The position numbers and the translations under genes were made by a program. Positions 1 through 8,690 of a stretch of DNA of 62,875 nt are shown piece after piece; within the stretch, counting starts at the first letter, position 1; every line of letters starts with the position of its first letter. The DNA is from Hufsiella arboris (lineage in GTDB: Bacteria; Bacteroidota; Bacteroidia; Sphingobacteriales; Sphingobacteriaceae), in contig NZ_WVHT01000015.1 in assembly GCF_009834875.1 (NCBI RefSeq), positions 1 to 62,875 on the forward strand. The letters run 5' to 3'. A model generated the notes under the pieces. The model was not told the DNA's origin, did no database searches, and saw nothing but the letters and a program-made list of their open reading frames with translations.

Positions 1-133
1 ATTTCTATGACTTCCTTACGCTAGCAATTTTAATTTTAGAAGCCGATACCTTGCTTCTAACTAATTTAACATACCTTATTAAACCAACCTATTATTAAAT
101 TTGAGTACAAATCAGTGTGCCTGACCAACATCT

Positions 134-2446
134 ATGAAATCTATTTTAATTTTCCTGCTAGCTGCTTTCAGCGTCAGCCAATCATTTGCACAAAAAAATT
201 ATCTCAAACCCTATAATATCACGTGGACCAGTGAAAGTAAAAATTCCGGCGAGTCGATGCCTTGCGGTGGTGGCGATATCGGGTTGAATGTTTGGGTTGA
301 AAAGGGCGATCTTTTATTCTACATCGCCCGAAGCGGAACATACGATGAAAACAACGCGCTTCTCAAAGCCGGAAGAGTAAGAGTTCGTCTGAGTCCAAAT
401 CCTTTTGCGAGTGGTGATTTTAAGCAAACGTTGAATCTTTACGATGGTAACGTGCTGATAGAAGCTCAGGGTACAAAAATCAACTTGTGGGTCGACGTGT
501 TTAATCCGCAGGTTCATGTGGAAATAACATCGGCAAAGCCCTTAACTGCCGAAGCCGGCTATGAAACGTGGCGGTACAAAGATCTCCTGAAAGCAGGCAG
601 AGAAAATAATGAAAACGCGTACAAATCCGCGGCCACCAGTCCGGTAAAAAGTTATAAAGACTCAGTAGCATTTCAGCAAAATGCGGTTTTGTTCTTTCAT
701 CAAAACAAACACCAGGAATCGGTTTTTGATCTGACCGTTAAACAACAGGGCCTGGAGAAAGTAAAATCTCAACTGGATGATCCGTTGAAAAACCGGGTGT
801 TTGGCGGCTTACTTTCAGGACGAAATTTTCAATCTAATGGCCTGGACAGCGGTCGTTACCTGAATACATCTTTTAAGGCCTGGAAATTAAAAAGCATTCG
901 GCCATCAACGTCGCAGAATTTCACATTAACGCTGTTTACGGAGCAAACTCCATCGCTTACAAGTTGGAAAAACGGATTGCAAAAGCAGGAGCAAAAAGCC
1001 GGATCCGACAAGCGGGCTTTGCAGAATACCCAAAACTGGTGGCACCAATTTTGGGAGCGGAGCTTCATATTAATTGACCAGGAAAAGGTCGAGGTGAGTT
1101 CAGCGGCCTGGCAATCGGGAAGAAATTATCAGCTATTCAGGTACATGCTTGCCTGCAATGTTTCGGGAAGTTATCCAACGAAGTTTAACGGTGGGTTATT
1201 TACATATGATCCTGTTTTAACCGATACGGGTTATAAATATACTCCTGATTTCCGTAACTGGGGAGGGAGCATTTTCACTGCACAAAATCAACGGCTGGTT
1301 TATTTCCCGATGCTTAAAAGCGGCGACTTTGACGTGCTGAAACCTCAGCTTGATTTTTACCTGCGTTTACTGAAAAATGCCGAAACAGCTACTCAAACTT
1401 ACTGGCCGCATCGCGGAGCGCGATTTACAGAGCAGCTTGAAAACTTTGGTTTATCAGACCTGGCAGAGTACGGAAATAATCGTCCGAAGGATCTGGATGC
1501 GGGTGTCGACTACAATCCGTGGCTTGAATACCATTGGGAAACGGTACTTGAATTTTGCCTCATGATGCTTGAGACGGAAGATTACGGCGGAAAAGATATT
1601 CACGCGTACATTCCATTTATTGAAAGCTGCCTGCGTTTTTTTGATGAGCATTATCAGTACCTGGCCTTACAGCGCGGAAGTAAAGCGCTTGACGGTGACG
1701 GACGTTTGGTTCTTTATCCGGGCTCGGCAGCTGAAACGTTCAAGATGGCCTACAACTCTACATCCACCATTTCCGGGCTTAAAGTTGTTTTACAAAAAAT
1801 ACTTAGGTTGCCTACAGGTTACCTGGACGAATCGCAACGTACGTACTTTAACTCGATGTTAAAAAGAATACCTGAAATAAGCTTTCAATACATGAATGGC
1901 TATAAGACCATCGCTCCGGCGCGTTCGTGGGAGCGAATCAATAACGAGGAAAGTCCGCAGCTGTATCCTGTTTACCCGTGGGGGATTTTTGGTATCGAAA
2001 AACCAAACCTCGATCTGGCCTTAAACACCTGGAACCATGACTCGACAGTAATTAAGTTTCGCAATTACATTGGCTGGAAACAGGACAATATTTTTGCAGC
2101 ACGTTTGGGGCTAACAAAGGAAGCCGCCGATTTAACGTTCGCGAAACTTAAAGATTCCGGCAGACGATTCCCGGCTTTCTGGGGACCGGGATTTGACTGG
2201 ACGCCGGATCACAACTGGGGAGGATCGGGAATGATCGGCTTGCAGGAAATGTTACTGCAAGCCGCAGACGGAAAGATTTACCTGTTCCCCGCCTGGCCGA
2301 AAAACATCGATGTACATTTCAAGCTTCACACATCAAAACAAACAACCGTTGAATGCGTGCTGAAAAACGGGAAATTTGAATCGCTAAAAGTGATGCCTGA
2401 ATCTCGCAGCAAAGACGTGATTAATTGCCTGGCTGATAAATTGTAA
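134..2446 (+). CDS. Secreted DUF5703 / GH95-like glycoside hydrolase
   Basis: A 770-residue exported protein, probably a periplasmic or surface carbohydrate-active enzyme. A clear signal peptide ends near residue 19 (...SQSFA|QK). The N-terminal part, with CGGGDIGLNVW near residue 43, resembles the DUF5703 sandwich domain found before (alpha/alpha)6 barrels. The middle carries acidic and aromatic helices (YNPWLEYHWETVLEF, PGSAAETFKMAYNST), and the end has NWGGSGMIGLQEMLLQ near residue 694 followed by LFPAWPKN, close to the C-terminal signature of GH95 alpha-L-fucosidases. Family membership is recognised by eye; substrate and catalytic acids are not assigned. The length fits this group. It stands alone, with no SusC/SusD pair beside it, which is unusual for a polysaccharide-utilisation enzyme, although the upstream neighbour lies outside the window. 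Confidence 0.8.
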   Translation: MKSILIFLLAAFSVSQSFAQKNYLKPYNITWTSESKNSGESMPCGGGDIGLNVWVEKGDLLFYIARSGTYDENNALLKAGRVRVRLSPNPFASGDFKQTLNLYDGNVLIEAQGTKINLWVDVFNPQVHVEITSAKPLTAEAGYETWRYKDLLKAGRENNENAYKSAATSPVKSYKDSVAFQQNAVLFFHQNKHQESVFDLTVKQQGLEKVKSQLDDPLKNRVFGGLLSGRNFQSNGLDSGRYLNTSFKAWKLKSIRPSTSQNFTLTLFTEQTPSLTSWKNGLQKQEQKAGSDKRALQNTQNWWHQFWERSFILIDQEKVEVSSAAWQSGRNYQLFRYMLACNVSGSYPTKFNGGLFTYDPVLTDTGYKYTPDFRNWGGSIFTAQNQRLVYFPMLKSGDFDVLKPQLDFYLRLLKNAETATQTYWPHRGARFTEQLENFGLSDLAEYGNNRPKDLDAGVDYNPWLEYHWETVLEFCLMMLETEDYGGKDIHAYIPFIESCLRFFDEHYQYLALQRGSKALDGDGRLVLYPGSAAETFKMAYNSTSTISGLKVVLQKILRLPTGYLDESQRTYFNSMLKRIPEISFQYMNGYKTIAPARSWERINNEESPQLYPVYPWGIFGIEKPNLDLALNTWNHDSTVIKFRNYIGWKQDNIFAARLGLTKEAADLTFAKLKDSGRRFPAFWGPGFDWTPDHNWGGSGMIGLQEMLLQAADGKIYLFPAWPKNIDVHFKLHTSKQTTVECVLKNGKFESLKVMPESRSKDVINCLADKL

Positions 2447-2650
2447 CTAGTTTGAACCTATCAAACACGCTGATAAAAAATTTAAAAACCTTGCTTTATC
2501 GTGTCAGTATCAAAACTGTGTTTACGTTTACTTTAAATTCGCTGCTTGAACTGTTACCTCCGAATAGTTTGCCCGAAAGGATAGTTTTCCCGTTTTTCTC
2601 GCAAGCGATACATACCGGGCAACGCTATTTACCATGCTTGTTTAATAAAA

Positions 2651-3286
2651 TCATTGTTCGCTATCCACCCTGTACTCATCCAGAATTTGCTGAAGCTGCC
2701 TAATTGGTATCCTGAAGCTTGTTTTGTTTTCGGAACGAATCGCCCACATGCACGAAATCAGTGTCAATACAAATGTGATCGCAGCCGCTACGGGGTGCTC
2801 TTTTACGCTACCCGGCACAAATATCGTAAAGCTGAGTATCACACCAATCGCCGCGCTAACTGGCACAAGGAATAGTTCATACAACTTTTTAAAGCGATAG
2901 AAGTTTCTGAGGAAAGTATATTGCTGAAAAACGTAATTGTAAATTGAAACAGATGGATCTTGTTCCGTTGAAAATTTTGTTGAGGCAATTTTTTTAAAGT
3001 TCCGCATCAGGAAAACCATGAAAGGCAGGTATAAAATAATTCCGGCGATGCTCAGGCTAAGAATGAACGGATTGCGCCAGTGAACAATGATCACATGACT
3101 GAGCAAGGCATAAACGATTATCTGGAAAACAAAGTATGCCCAGAAATAGCGCATGGAGGCAGCTAAATGCTTGCCGGTTCTGCGTCTGATAATTTTTTTT
3201 AATGATTCCGGATCCTGTGCCGGTGCACCTGTAAGCATGCCCTGCTTTTCGACCCATTCATTTTTCAAATCTTCTAATTGTGTCAT
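2651..3286 (-). CDS. Four-helix membrane protein paired with ECF sigma factor
   Basis: Hypothetical integral membrane protein of about 211 residues. I chose the ATG at 3286 (MTQLEDLKNEW) because the longer reading from 3316 would overlap the end of the sigma gene, while this start leaves a 10-base gap. Four hydrophobic stretches are visible (YFWAYFVFQIIVYALL, FILSLSIAGIILYLPFMVF, LFLVPVSAAIGVILSFTIF, VAAAITFVLTLISCMWAI) after a charged cytoplasmic N-terminus of about 45 residues. It follows the ECF sigma gene on the same strand and is probably co-transcribed. By position it may control the sigma factor, but it lacks a recognisable zinc-binding anti-sigma motif, so that role is inference only. 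Confidence 0.75.
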   Translation of the reverse strand: MTQLEDLKNEWVEKQGMLTGAPAQDPESLKKIIRRRTGKHLAASMRYFWAYFVFQIIVYALLSHVIIVHWRNPFILSLSIAGIILYLPFMVFLMRNFKKIASTKFSTEQDPSVSIYNYVFQQYTFLRNFYRFKKLYELFLVPVSAAIGVILSFTIFVPGSVKEHPVAAAITFVLTLISCMWAIRSENKTSFRIPIRQLQQILDEYRVDSEQ

Positions 3287-3296
3287 AGCTGTAGTT

Positions 3297-3803
3297 TTAA
3301 ATCTGTTGTTTAACATGCATTTCTAATTCTCTTTTGATCCTCACCAGTCTCACGCTAACATTCGAGCGTGTGAGTCCCGTTACTAAAGCAATTTCATCGT
3401 AGCTCATTTCTTCAAGATAAAGAAGTACAATTGCTTTATTCAATTCGGAAAGATGGGCAATGGCATTGCGTAGTAAAGCGATTAATTCTTCCTGGTTCCC
3501 GGGCGGATTATCCGCGATCTGGTAATGATTGGGCGATAGTGGTTCGCTTTTCCATGTCGCGCTTTTTCGTTTATAGGTGAGCGCGGTATTCAGGCAAACG
3601 CGGTACATCCATGTCGAAAAGCGGGCCCGTCCGTCGAATGTGGGAAAGGCCTTCCATAGCTGGTACATCATTTCCTGCAAGCCATCCGCACGTTCGTCAG
3701 CATCATGAAAATAAATCCCGGTTACTTTGTAAGCTATCCCGAGATTTTGATTGATCAGGCAAATGAACTTCTCGCTTAATTGTTCGACCATGATGGAGAT
3801 CAT
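3297..3803 (-). CDS. ECF-family RNA polymerase sigma factor
   Basis: A 168-residue sigma-70 family factor of the extracytoplasmic-function type. Region 2 is seen in RADGLQEMMYQLWKAF and FDGRARFSTWMYRVCLNTA (core binding and -10 recognition), and region 4 in LSELNKAIVLLYLEEMSYDE followed by the helix-turn-helix IALVTGLTRSNVSVRLVRIK (-35 recognition). No region 1.1 or 3 is present, and the length is normal for ECF factors. An in-frame ATG at 3791 is an alternative start. It leads a two-gene minus-strand unit with the membrane protein that follows. The signal sensed and the target promoters cannot be read from the sequence. Confidence 0.9.
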   Translation of the reverse strand: MISIMVEQLSEKFICLINQNLGIAYKVTGIYFHDADERADGLQEMMYQLWKAFPTFDGRARFSTWMYRVCLNTALTYKRKSATWKSEPLSPNHYQIADNPPGNQEELIALLRNAIAHLSELNKAIVLLYLEEMSYDEIALVTGLTRSNVSVRLVRIKRELEMHVKQQI

Positions 3804-3885
3804 TTTCTATAATTAGTAACAGCTCTTTCCCGAAAACTACAAAAAGCTAAACTAATTTTTGTTACATCGCATCCACTGGATCGGA

Positions 3886-3996
3886 ATGGACGGCATCCGC
3901 TTTATCGACGAGTATGCTCAACCATCCTGTACGGCAGGGCGTGTATCTTTTATTACCGGGCAATATTTATACAATCGTGGCGTGACGGAAGGTTAA
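3886..3996 (+). pseudogene. Sulfatase gene fragment with CTAGR active-site motif
   Basis: An open stretch of 36 codons ending in TAA at 3994 encodes [20 protein letters not shown] followed by FITGQ. This matches the formylglycine motif region of arylsulfatases of the SCTAGR type (FTDEYAxPSCTAGRASFITGQ). Normal sulfatases have about 50 residues before and over 350 after this point; here stops cut it on both sides (TAA at 3853), and the last residues have drifted. It is a short relic. It differs from the intact sulfatase at 16.8 kb, which has CTPSR, so it is not a partial copy of that gene. Confidence 0.65.
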
Positions 3997-4434
3997 GTGA
4001 AAAGCAATCAGGCTGTCTGATCTTTTGGAATTATTGTCCGGCCTTGCTTGAAACTTACGCCTGGATTAAGAAAAGTATTAGTTGGATCTTATATATGATC
4101 ATTTGGAAACCAGCGCTCATCATTCTTCGCATCTGCAGCCCCGCTTTTGTTGCAAGTTTTTTGCCAAAAGTTCGGAATAAATGAATGTTCCGGCAGCAAA
4201 AAAGCTTTTCACGGCAATTGGGTTTACGGCCGGTAGGTTTGCTTTTCATCGGACATGAACGGTTCGTCATGCCCGCCCTGACCCGGTATCTGAAGAGATG
4301 CTAAGGGCAGGCTTGCTACCCGGAACATTGTTGCACAGCCTCAACGATTTTAAACCCGACATTCGCGTAAATCCTTCAAAGGCGCAAACAGTTTCGGTTT
4401 GGGGAATCCATTCATTTTGAAGGATTGCAGCATT

Positions 4435-4482
4435 GGCGGGACTATCGGAGCCGATTAACACAGGAACCTGCTTTCCAAAAAA
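4435..4482 (+). repeat. 48-base direct repeat, copy 1
   Basis: The segment starting GGCGGGACTATCGG and ending in a run of A recurs at 4531-4579, about 44 of 48 bases identical, with the two starts 96 bases apart. It lies inside the decayed region. The small open frames across it (repeated WRDYR and LTQEPA) look like by-products of the duplication. Confidence 0.7.
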
Positions 4483-4530
4483 GCATTAGTAAGAGAATAG
4501 AAATTAGTGGTACGCGTGGACACTCACCAT

Positions 4531-4579
4531 GGCGGGACTATCGGGCCCAATTAACACAGGAACCTGCTTCCCCAAAAAA
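4531..4579 (+). repeat. 48-base direct repeat, copy 2
   Basis: Second copy of the segment at 4435-4482, differing by four substitutions and one extra base near the terminal A run. Confidence 0.7.
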
Positions 4580-4673
4580 TACCATTACTATTTCAACGTC
4601 AATGGTAGCGAAGCCAAAAGGTTCCCTGCGTTCTTTGAAACTCTAACCGAAATCATTTAATTGATCGCTGCCC

Positions 4674-4744
4674 ACACTTCCAATCTGTGTCTCCCAAACT
4701 GGAAGTGTAAGGTTGCACATAAACCCGCCATGCGCCGAATGGCG
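4674..4744 (+). promoter_or_regulatory. Two stem-loops in the leader of the ChrB-AraC gene
   Basis: Two inverted repeats lie just before the ATG at 4779: ACACTTCCA (4674-4682) with TGGAAGTGT (4700-4708), and CGCCAT (4726-4731) with ATGGCG (4739-4744). They may be an operator for the regulator itself or an RNA hairpin in its leader. No function is shown. Confidence 0.4.
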
Positions 4745-4778
4745 GCGTATACCGTAGTTTATATATTTAGCGAAAAAT

Positions 4779-5636
4779 ATGAAATGGATTACTCGTGAGC
4801 ATCCCAAAATCGACAGGATCGCCTGCCCCTGGCTGATCAAAAGATTTATCGACGCGGATGCTGAAATCATCTATGTTCCGTATGAGCAGGTGCTGCATAA
4901 GGCCGAAGAGCTTGGAGCGGTTCCTTTCGATTTGCCCGGCGTTGAGTATTCGCACTATGAGGATCGCTGTACATTTGATTTTTTTATCAGGAAACACCAG
5001 TTAAAAGATCCTGCTTTGGACCGTATCGCCGCTATTGTTCGCGGGGCCGATACGGATCGCCATGAGTTCGCGCCGCAGTCAGCCGGGCTCGAAGCGATTT
5101 TTTCCGGTTTAGCCTTCAACAGTAAAGATGATTTCGCGCTGCTCGAACTGGGCATGGTTATATACGACGGCCTCTATTCCTGGGCACAGCACCTATATAA
5201 AAAAAAGCATACCCAGGGTAACCAGGCGGAGCAGCTGTTGTTGGAGGTTTATCACAAATACCTGCAGGATACTTCGAAAAAAGCACCTGCCTGGACACAG
5301 GAGCTTAGGGAAATGATCCAGGATCAGTTGGACACCAACATGACCCTCAGCTTACAGCAAGCATCTGACGAACTGGATATCAACCCCGCTTATTTGTCCC
5401 GTGAATTTTCCAGGTACTTTGATAATCTATCCTTTGGTGAGTATATCCGAAAGGCGCGGATTGGAAAGGCAATTCACCTCATCGAAACCACGAATTACAC
5501 CTTAACCGAGATCGCTTATCTAACCGGATTCTCTGATCAGAGCCATTTCACCCGCATCTTTAAAAAACAGACAGGTCAAACCCCGACATTTTATAAAAAG
5601 AATGTGCTGAAAAGTAAAAAGGAAGCCAAAAGTTAA
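4779..5636 (+). CDS. ChrB-type chromate domain fused to AraC DNA-binding domain
   Basis: 285 residues with two parts. Residues 1 to about 140 match the C-terminal domain of ChrB chromate-resistance proteins (KIDRIACPWLIKRFID, VEYSHYEDRCTFDFF, IVRGADTDRHEFAPQS). Residues about 180-280 are an AraC-type double helix-turn-helix (LQQASDELDINPAYLSREFS, GKAIHLIETTNYTLTEIAYL, then TGFSDQSHFTRIFKKQTGQT). The order suggests a sensor domain driving a DNA-binding domain, so it probably regulates the chromate transporter gene that follows 201 bases downstream on the same strand. In proteobacteria ChrB is a regulator with a different N-terminal half; here AraC supplies the DNA-binding part. Chromate response is inferred from the domain and the neighbour. 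Confidence 0.85.
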   Translation: MKWITREHPKIDRIACPWLIKRFIDADAEIIYVPYEQVLHKAEELGAVPFDLPGVEYSHYEDRCTFDFFIRKHQLKDPALDRIAAIVRGADTDRHEFAPQSAGLEAIFSGLAFNSKDDFALLELGMVIYDGLYSWAQHLYKKKHTQGNQAEQLLLEVYHKYLQDTSKKAPAWTQELREMIQDQLDTNMTLSLQQASDELDINPAYLSREFSRYFDNLSFGEYIRKARIGKAIHLIETTNYTLTEIAYLTGFSDQSHFTRIFKKQTGQTPTFYKKNVLKSKKEAKS

Positions 5637-5671
5637 AATTATTCTATTTATAGCCTGCTGATGCCGGTAAT

Positions 5672-5704
5672 ATTGTTCCGGAAAACATCTCGTCAGGGAA
5701 CAAT
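5672..5704 (+). terminator. Possible stem-loop between regulator and chrA
   Basis: ATTGTTCC (5672-5679) can pair with GGAACAAT (5697-5704) around a 17-base loop, followed by TTCCTTT. The loop is long and the T run weak, so this could be a terminator, an attenuator or an operator. Confidence 0.3.
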
Positions 5705-5837
5705 TTCCTTTATGGACCTGCATGTTCTGCGCAAAACGCCCCAACGCAGTGTGTTTATTATAGAGCGTAGTTAAGCGTCTGCCTTTTTTAATAAACAGCC
5801 GAAGAGCCATAACGGAACAGCTGATTATTTTTTACTT

Positions 5838-7018
5838 ATGAAACTAACTTCCAACCGAACACCGCCAAAATGTTCCCTGCGGGAGATCACCGTTTACTTT
5901 TTGAAGTTGGGCACCTGGGGATTCGGCGGCCCGGTTGCCCTGGTAGGTTACATGCAGCGCGACCTGGTAGAGCATAAGGGCTGGTTAACGGAAGAAGAAT
6001 ATAAAGAAGGCCTGGCTTTAGCCCAATTGGCGCCCGGGCCTTTGGCGGCACAAGTAGGAATTTATATTGGTTTTGTGCATTATGGACTGATCGGTGCGAC
6101 GCTGACAGGACTGGCGTTTGTACTGCCCTCGTTTTTTATGGTGGTGCTTTTGGGTATGGCCTACCGATTGTATGGCGGGCTGCCATGGATGCAGGCGGTG
6201 TTTTACGGCGTTGGCGCAGCAGTAATCGGTATTATTGCCATCAGCGCGTACAAGCTGACAATCAAATCAATCGGTAAATTGGAGCCTGCTGTCATGAGAT
6301 CTAAATGGCTCCTATGGCTTTTCTATATAACCGGGATCGCGGTTACCGTAATTACAGAGCGCGAAGAAGTTCTGTTGTTTGCTGGATGCGGCATTTTGTA
6401 CATGCTCCTCAAAGCTCCGCCACGCTGGGCAAAACGCACGGACATCGCGCCGGTGTCTTTTCTTCTGGGAACCGGTTTCTGGCATTATGAAGGCAAAACC
6501 CTGCAGGAAATCGCCTGGTTTTTTGCCAAAGCCGGAACTTTTATATTCGGTAGCGGGCTGGCCATCGTTCCTTTTTTACATGGTGGTGTGGTTAAGGAGT
6601 TCGGCTGGCTCAATGAACACCAGTTCGTTGATGCAGTGGCTGTAGCTATGATCACCCCGGGGCCTGTAGTAATTACCGTTGGTTTTATCGGTTACATGGT
6701 TGCCGGCTTCCCTGGTGCATGTGTAGCGGCATTGGCTACTTTTCTGCCTTGTTATCTATTTACGGTCGCCCTGGCGCCATCTTTTAAAAAGATTGCCCAA
6801 AATACCAGTATTAAAGCTTTTGTGGACGGAATCACGGCAGCGGTCATGGCGCACTGGTTGGATCAGTTATCATCATCGGCTTGCGCTCGATCGTTGATGT
6901 TCCCACCGCGCTTATCGCTGTAGCCGCCTGCCTCGTGCTGATTTACGTCAAAAAGATCCGCGAACCTTATATCATCGCCGCCGCTGCTGTCATAGGTATT
7001 TTAATCAAATCTTTATAA
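5838..7018 (+). pseudogene. chrA: Chromate transporter ChrA, frameshifted near 6846
   Basis: ChrA exports chromate from the cytoplasm across the inner membrane. Two CHR domains are visible: the first around LKLGTWGFGGPVALVGYMQR and LAQLAPGPLAAQVGIYIG, the second around FAKAGTFIFGSGLAIVPFLH and MITPGPVVITVGFIGYM, as in the long two-domain family of about 390 residues. The frame starting at 5838 ends early at 6923 with an out-of-family tail. Reading on from 6848 in the shifted frame restores the expected end (GALVGSVIIIGLRSIVDVPT ... IIAAAAVIGILIKSL, stop 7016-7018). One missing base in GTCATGGC (about 6843-6850) explains it; adding a C after A6846 would restore VTGAL. It is either a recent inactivating mutation or a sequencing error. 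The last two helices are lost in the uncorrected reading. Confidence 0.85.
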
Positions 7019-7019
7019 A

Positions 7020-7535
7020 ATGAATAAACCTTACACACTTGCTCTTCTTTTTACCATCCTACTTTACTTTTCTGGTTCCAAAAAAAGCTCCGCCCAAACA
7101 ACTATTTATCCGAGAATCACCGGTTATTTCAGCATAGTTCACCCTATAGGAACCTGGAACAAGGATGGCTTTACCGGAAACTTTGGAGACGTCTACACGG
7201 TGGGCTTCCCGTTTGGCATGAACATACTTAAAAGCGATCGCTTTGGTGTCAGCTTTGAAATTGCGCCCACCATCAGAACGGAGCATGGTATCTCTAAAGT
7301 AAACTCGGTGCTTTTTCATCCCGGCGCTATGTTCCGCTTCAAACACGGATTTACTTTTATTGGACGCATGGCTTTTGAAACGAATGGAAGGTTTGGCGTG
7401 ACACCGGTTTTTAACCAAGTGCTGGTTAAAGGGAAGAATGCAAGCTTTTTTACTTCCATACCTGTGCCTGTTCGGTTTGGCAATAACATGCCCGCGTCAA
7501 TCGGCGCTGGCTTACAGTTTGGTGTAAGTTTTTAA
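7020..7535 (+). CDS. Small outer-membrane beta-barrel-like protein
   Basis: 171 residues with a signal peptide ending near residue 25 (SSAQ). The rest alternates polar and aromatic residues (YPRITGYFSIVHPIGTW, RFGVSFEIAPTIRTEHG, PASIGAGLQFGVSF) and ends in F, as expected for a small outer-membrane barrel. The start codon lies two bases after the restored chrA stop, so it is very probably in the same transcript; a hairpin terminator follows at 7550. No specific function is recognised. A role linked to chromate export is inference from position. Confidence 0.7.
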   Translation: MNKPYTLALLFTILLYFSGSKKSSAQTTIYPRITGYFSIVHPIGTWNKDGFTGNFGDVYTVGFPFGMNILKSDRFGVSFEIAPTIRTEHGISKVNSVLFHPGAMFRFKHGFTFIGRMAFETNGRFGVTPVFNQVLVKGKNASFFTSIPVPVRFGNNMPASIGAGLQFGVSF

Positions 7536-7549
7536 AAAAGGGCATAAAA

Positions 7550-7575
7550 AAAGCGGTATTTATACCGCTTTATGT
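7550..7575 (+). terminator. Hairpin terminator after the chromate operon
   Basis: AAAGCGGTAT (7550-7559) pairs with ATACCGCTTT (7562-7571). An A run precedes the stem and a short T tract is present, so it could serve both this operon and the minus-strand gene ending at 7609. Confidence 0.75.
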
Positions 7576-7608
7576 AACCTGATCGAACCATGGTATCTGT
7601 AAATCTTT

Positions 7609-8382
7609 TTACAATACATTTAAGTGTTTGTCGGGTTTATCCGAATCGTTTTTGCGACTGTTATAGTGTTGGTCATAATTGTCGGGTACTTTAGAATCGC
7701 GGCCTTTTTTTGCACCGAACCCGGCTGCTCCCGCGCCTAATAAAATACCGATAAAGGAAAAGAGCGCTGCATTACCCGTAGCCGCGGCGGCATCATCGGC
7801 AACCTTCAGCGCTTCGTCCTTGTTTTCTGCAACCACATTTTTAAGTTTAGCGTTATCAGCGGCTAACTGATCGTCACCCGTGGCGGTGCCTGGCTGATAT
7901 CGTTCCTGGGCGGCTTGCTTAACAGACGGTGCTGCACTGCTTACTGCTCCGCCGATCATTTTACCGGCACCGCCAATAATACCTCCGATTGCACTTGAAA
8001 TAAGATAGAATGTTAATACGAACAGTAAGCCCGCGACTAACAGTCCGTGAATAAAACTTTCGGAGGTGTGTTTGTCCTTAGCCAGTCTGCCTGCAACCCA
8101 GCCGCCGGCAAACAGCGAAATAAGCATTGTGACCACATACCAGATACCTGAACCGATTGCAAGGCCTTTGCCTGGCGTGTCGCCGCCAACGGCATCAACC
8201 GTGCTCATGCCGATAGCGACACCTAAAAGTGTTAAAGCAAGCTGTATAAATACGGCGATAATAAGTCCTGCGAAAACCGCAGCCCAGCTGATCCGTTGCT
8301 GCCAGGAATTTGCGAATGAACTCTGGGGATAATACTCGGGCGCGTTCCATGTTGCCCCCGCATTTGTGACATTTGTTTCCAT
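7609..8382 (-). CDS. Hypothetical multi-pass membrane protein
   Basis: 257 residues. After a polar N-terminus come hydrophobic helices: ISWAAVFAGLIIAVFIQLAL, IWYVVTMLISLFAGGWVAG, FIHGLLVAGLLFVLTFYLIS and ALFSFIGILLGAGAAGFG. Between helices 3 and 4 lies a glycine-rich stretch and a soluble alanine- and lysine-rich segment (about residues 150-205). The tail is strongly charged (KKGRDSKVPDNYDQ onward). Proteins of this shape are common in soil Bacteroidota and often sit near stress genes, but I know of no assigned function. It appears monocistronic and ends close to the bidirectional hairpin at 7550-7571. Confidence 0.75.
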   Translation of the reverse strand: METNVTNAGATWNAPEYYPQSSFANSWQQRISWAAVFAGLIIAVFIQLALTLLGVAIGMSTVDAVGGDTPGKGLAIGSGIWYVVTMLISLFAGGWVAGRLAKDKHTSESFIHGLLVAGLLFVLTFYLISSAIGGIIGGAGKMIGGAVSSAAPSVKQAAQERYQPGTATGDDQLAADNAKLKNVVAENKDEALKVADDAAAATGNAALFSFIGILLGAGAAGFGAKKGRDSKVPDNYDQHYNSRKNDSDKPDKHLNVL

Positions 8383-8489
8383 GATTATTTATTTTAGTTT
8401 ATTTTGTTAAAGAGAGTGACAGAGTGCGTTTTGTAACTAGTAGAGATGATTTAAGACTTTCCGACATTGGTATAGTCGAAATTAGCAGT

Positions 8490-8690
8490 TTAACGAAACT
8501 GGTCGATCTCCCGTTTTAATAAAGCGGCTGCCTTGTTAGCCTTTGCCAGGTTAACAGCGCTTGCCTTAAAGGCGGCGTTAATTTCAACAGGTTTAAATGT
8601 TCCCCTGGGTTTACGGGTATGGGTGCCATAAGAGCGGCTTTCAACAATTATGTCGCCTGTTGCAGTTCGTTCTGCTTTTTTTCTTGCCAT
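8490..8690 (-). CDS. Small basic hypothetical protein
   Basis: 66 residues, lysine- and arginine-rich, starting MARKKAERTATGDIIVESRS and ending in a predicted helix (AAALLKREIDQFR). It has no signal peptide or membrane segment. The composition fits a small nucleic-acid-associated or conserved hypothetical protein. The ATG at 8690 is followed by a continuous frame to 8490 with no competing long frame on the other strand. Function unknown. Confidence 0.55.
   Translation of the reverse strand: MARKKAERTATGDIIVESRSYGTHTRKPRGTFKPVEINAAFKASAVNLAKANKAAALLKREIDQFR

Larger units (their letters stand above)
3804..4778. other. Decayed intergenic region
   Basis: No intact gene seen over 975 bases. It contains a sulfatase fragment (3886-3996), a 48-base direct duplication (4435 and 4531) and two stem-loops just before the ChrB-AraC gene. 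One frame from about 4285 to 4480 reads fairly protein-like (EEMLRAGLLPGTLLHSLNDF) but is broken by stops, which suggests a second, unidentified pseudogene. Confidence 0.6.

Noticed and set aside
2452-2703. 83-codon frame right after the first gene
   Set aside because: It overlaps the real minus-strand membrane protein gene, has no recognisable features, and the GTG-less TTG start has no support.
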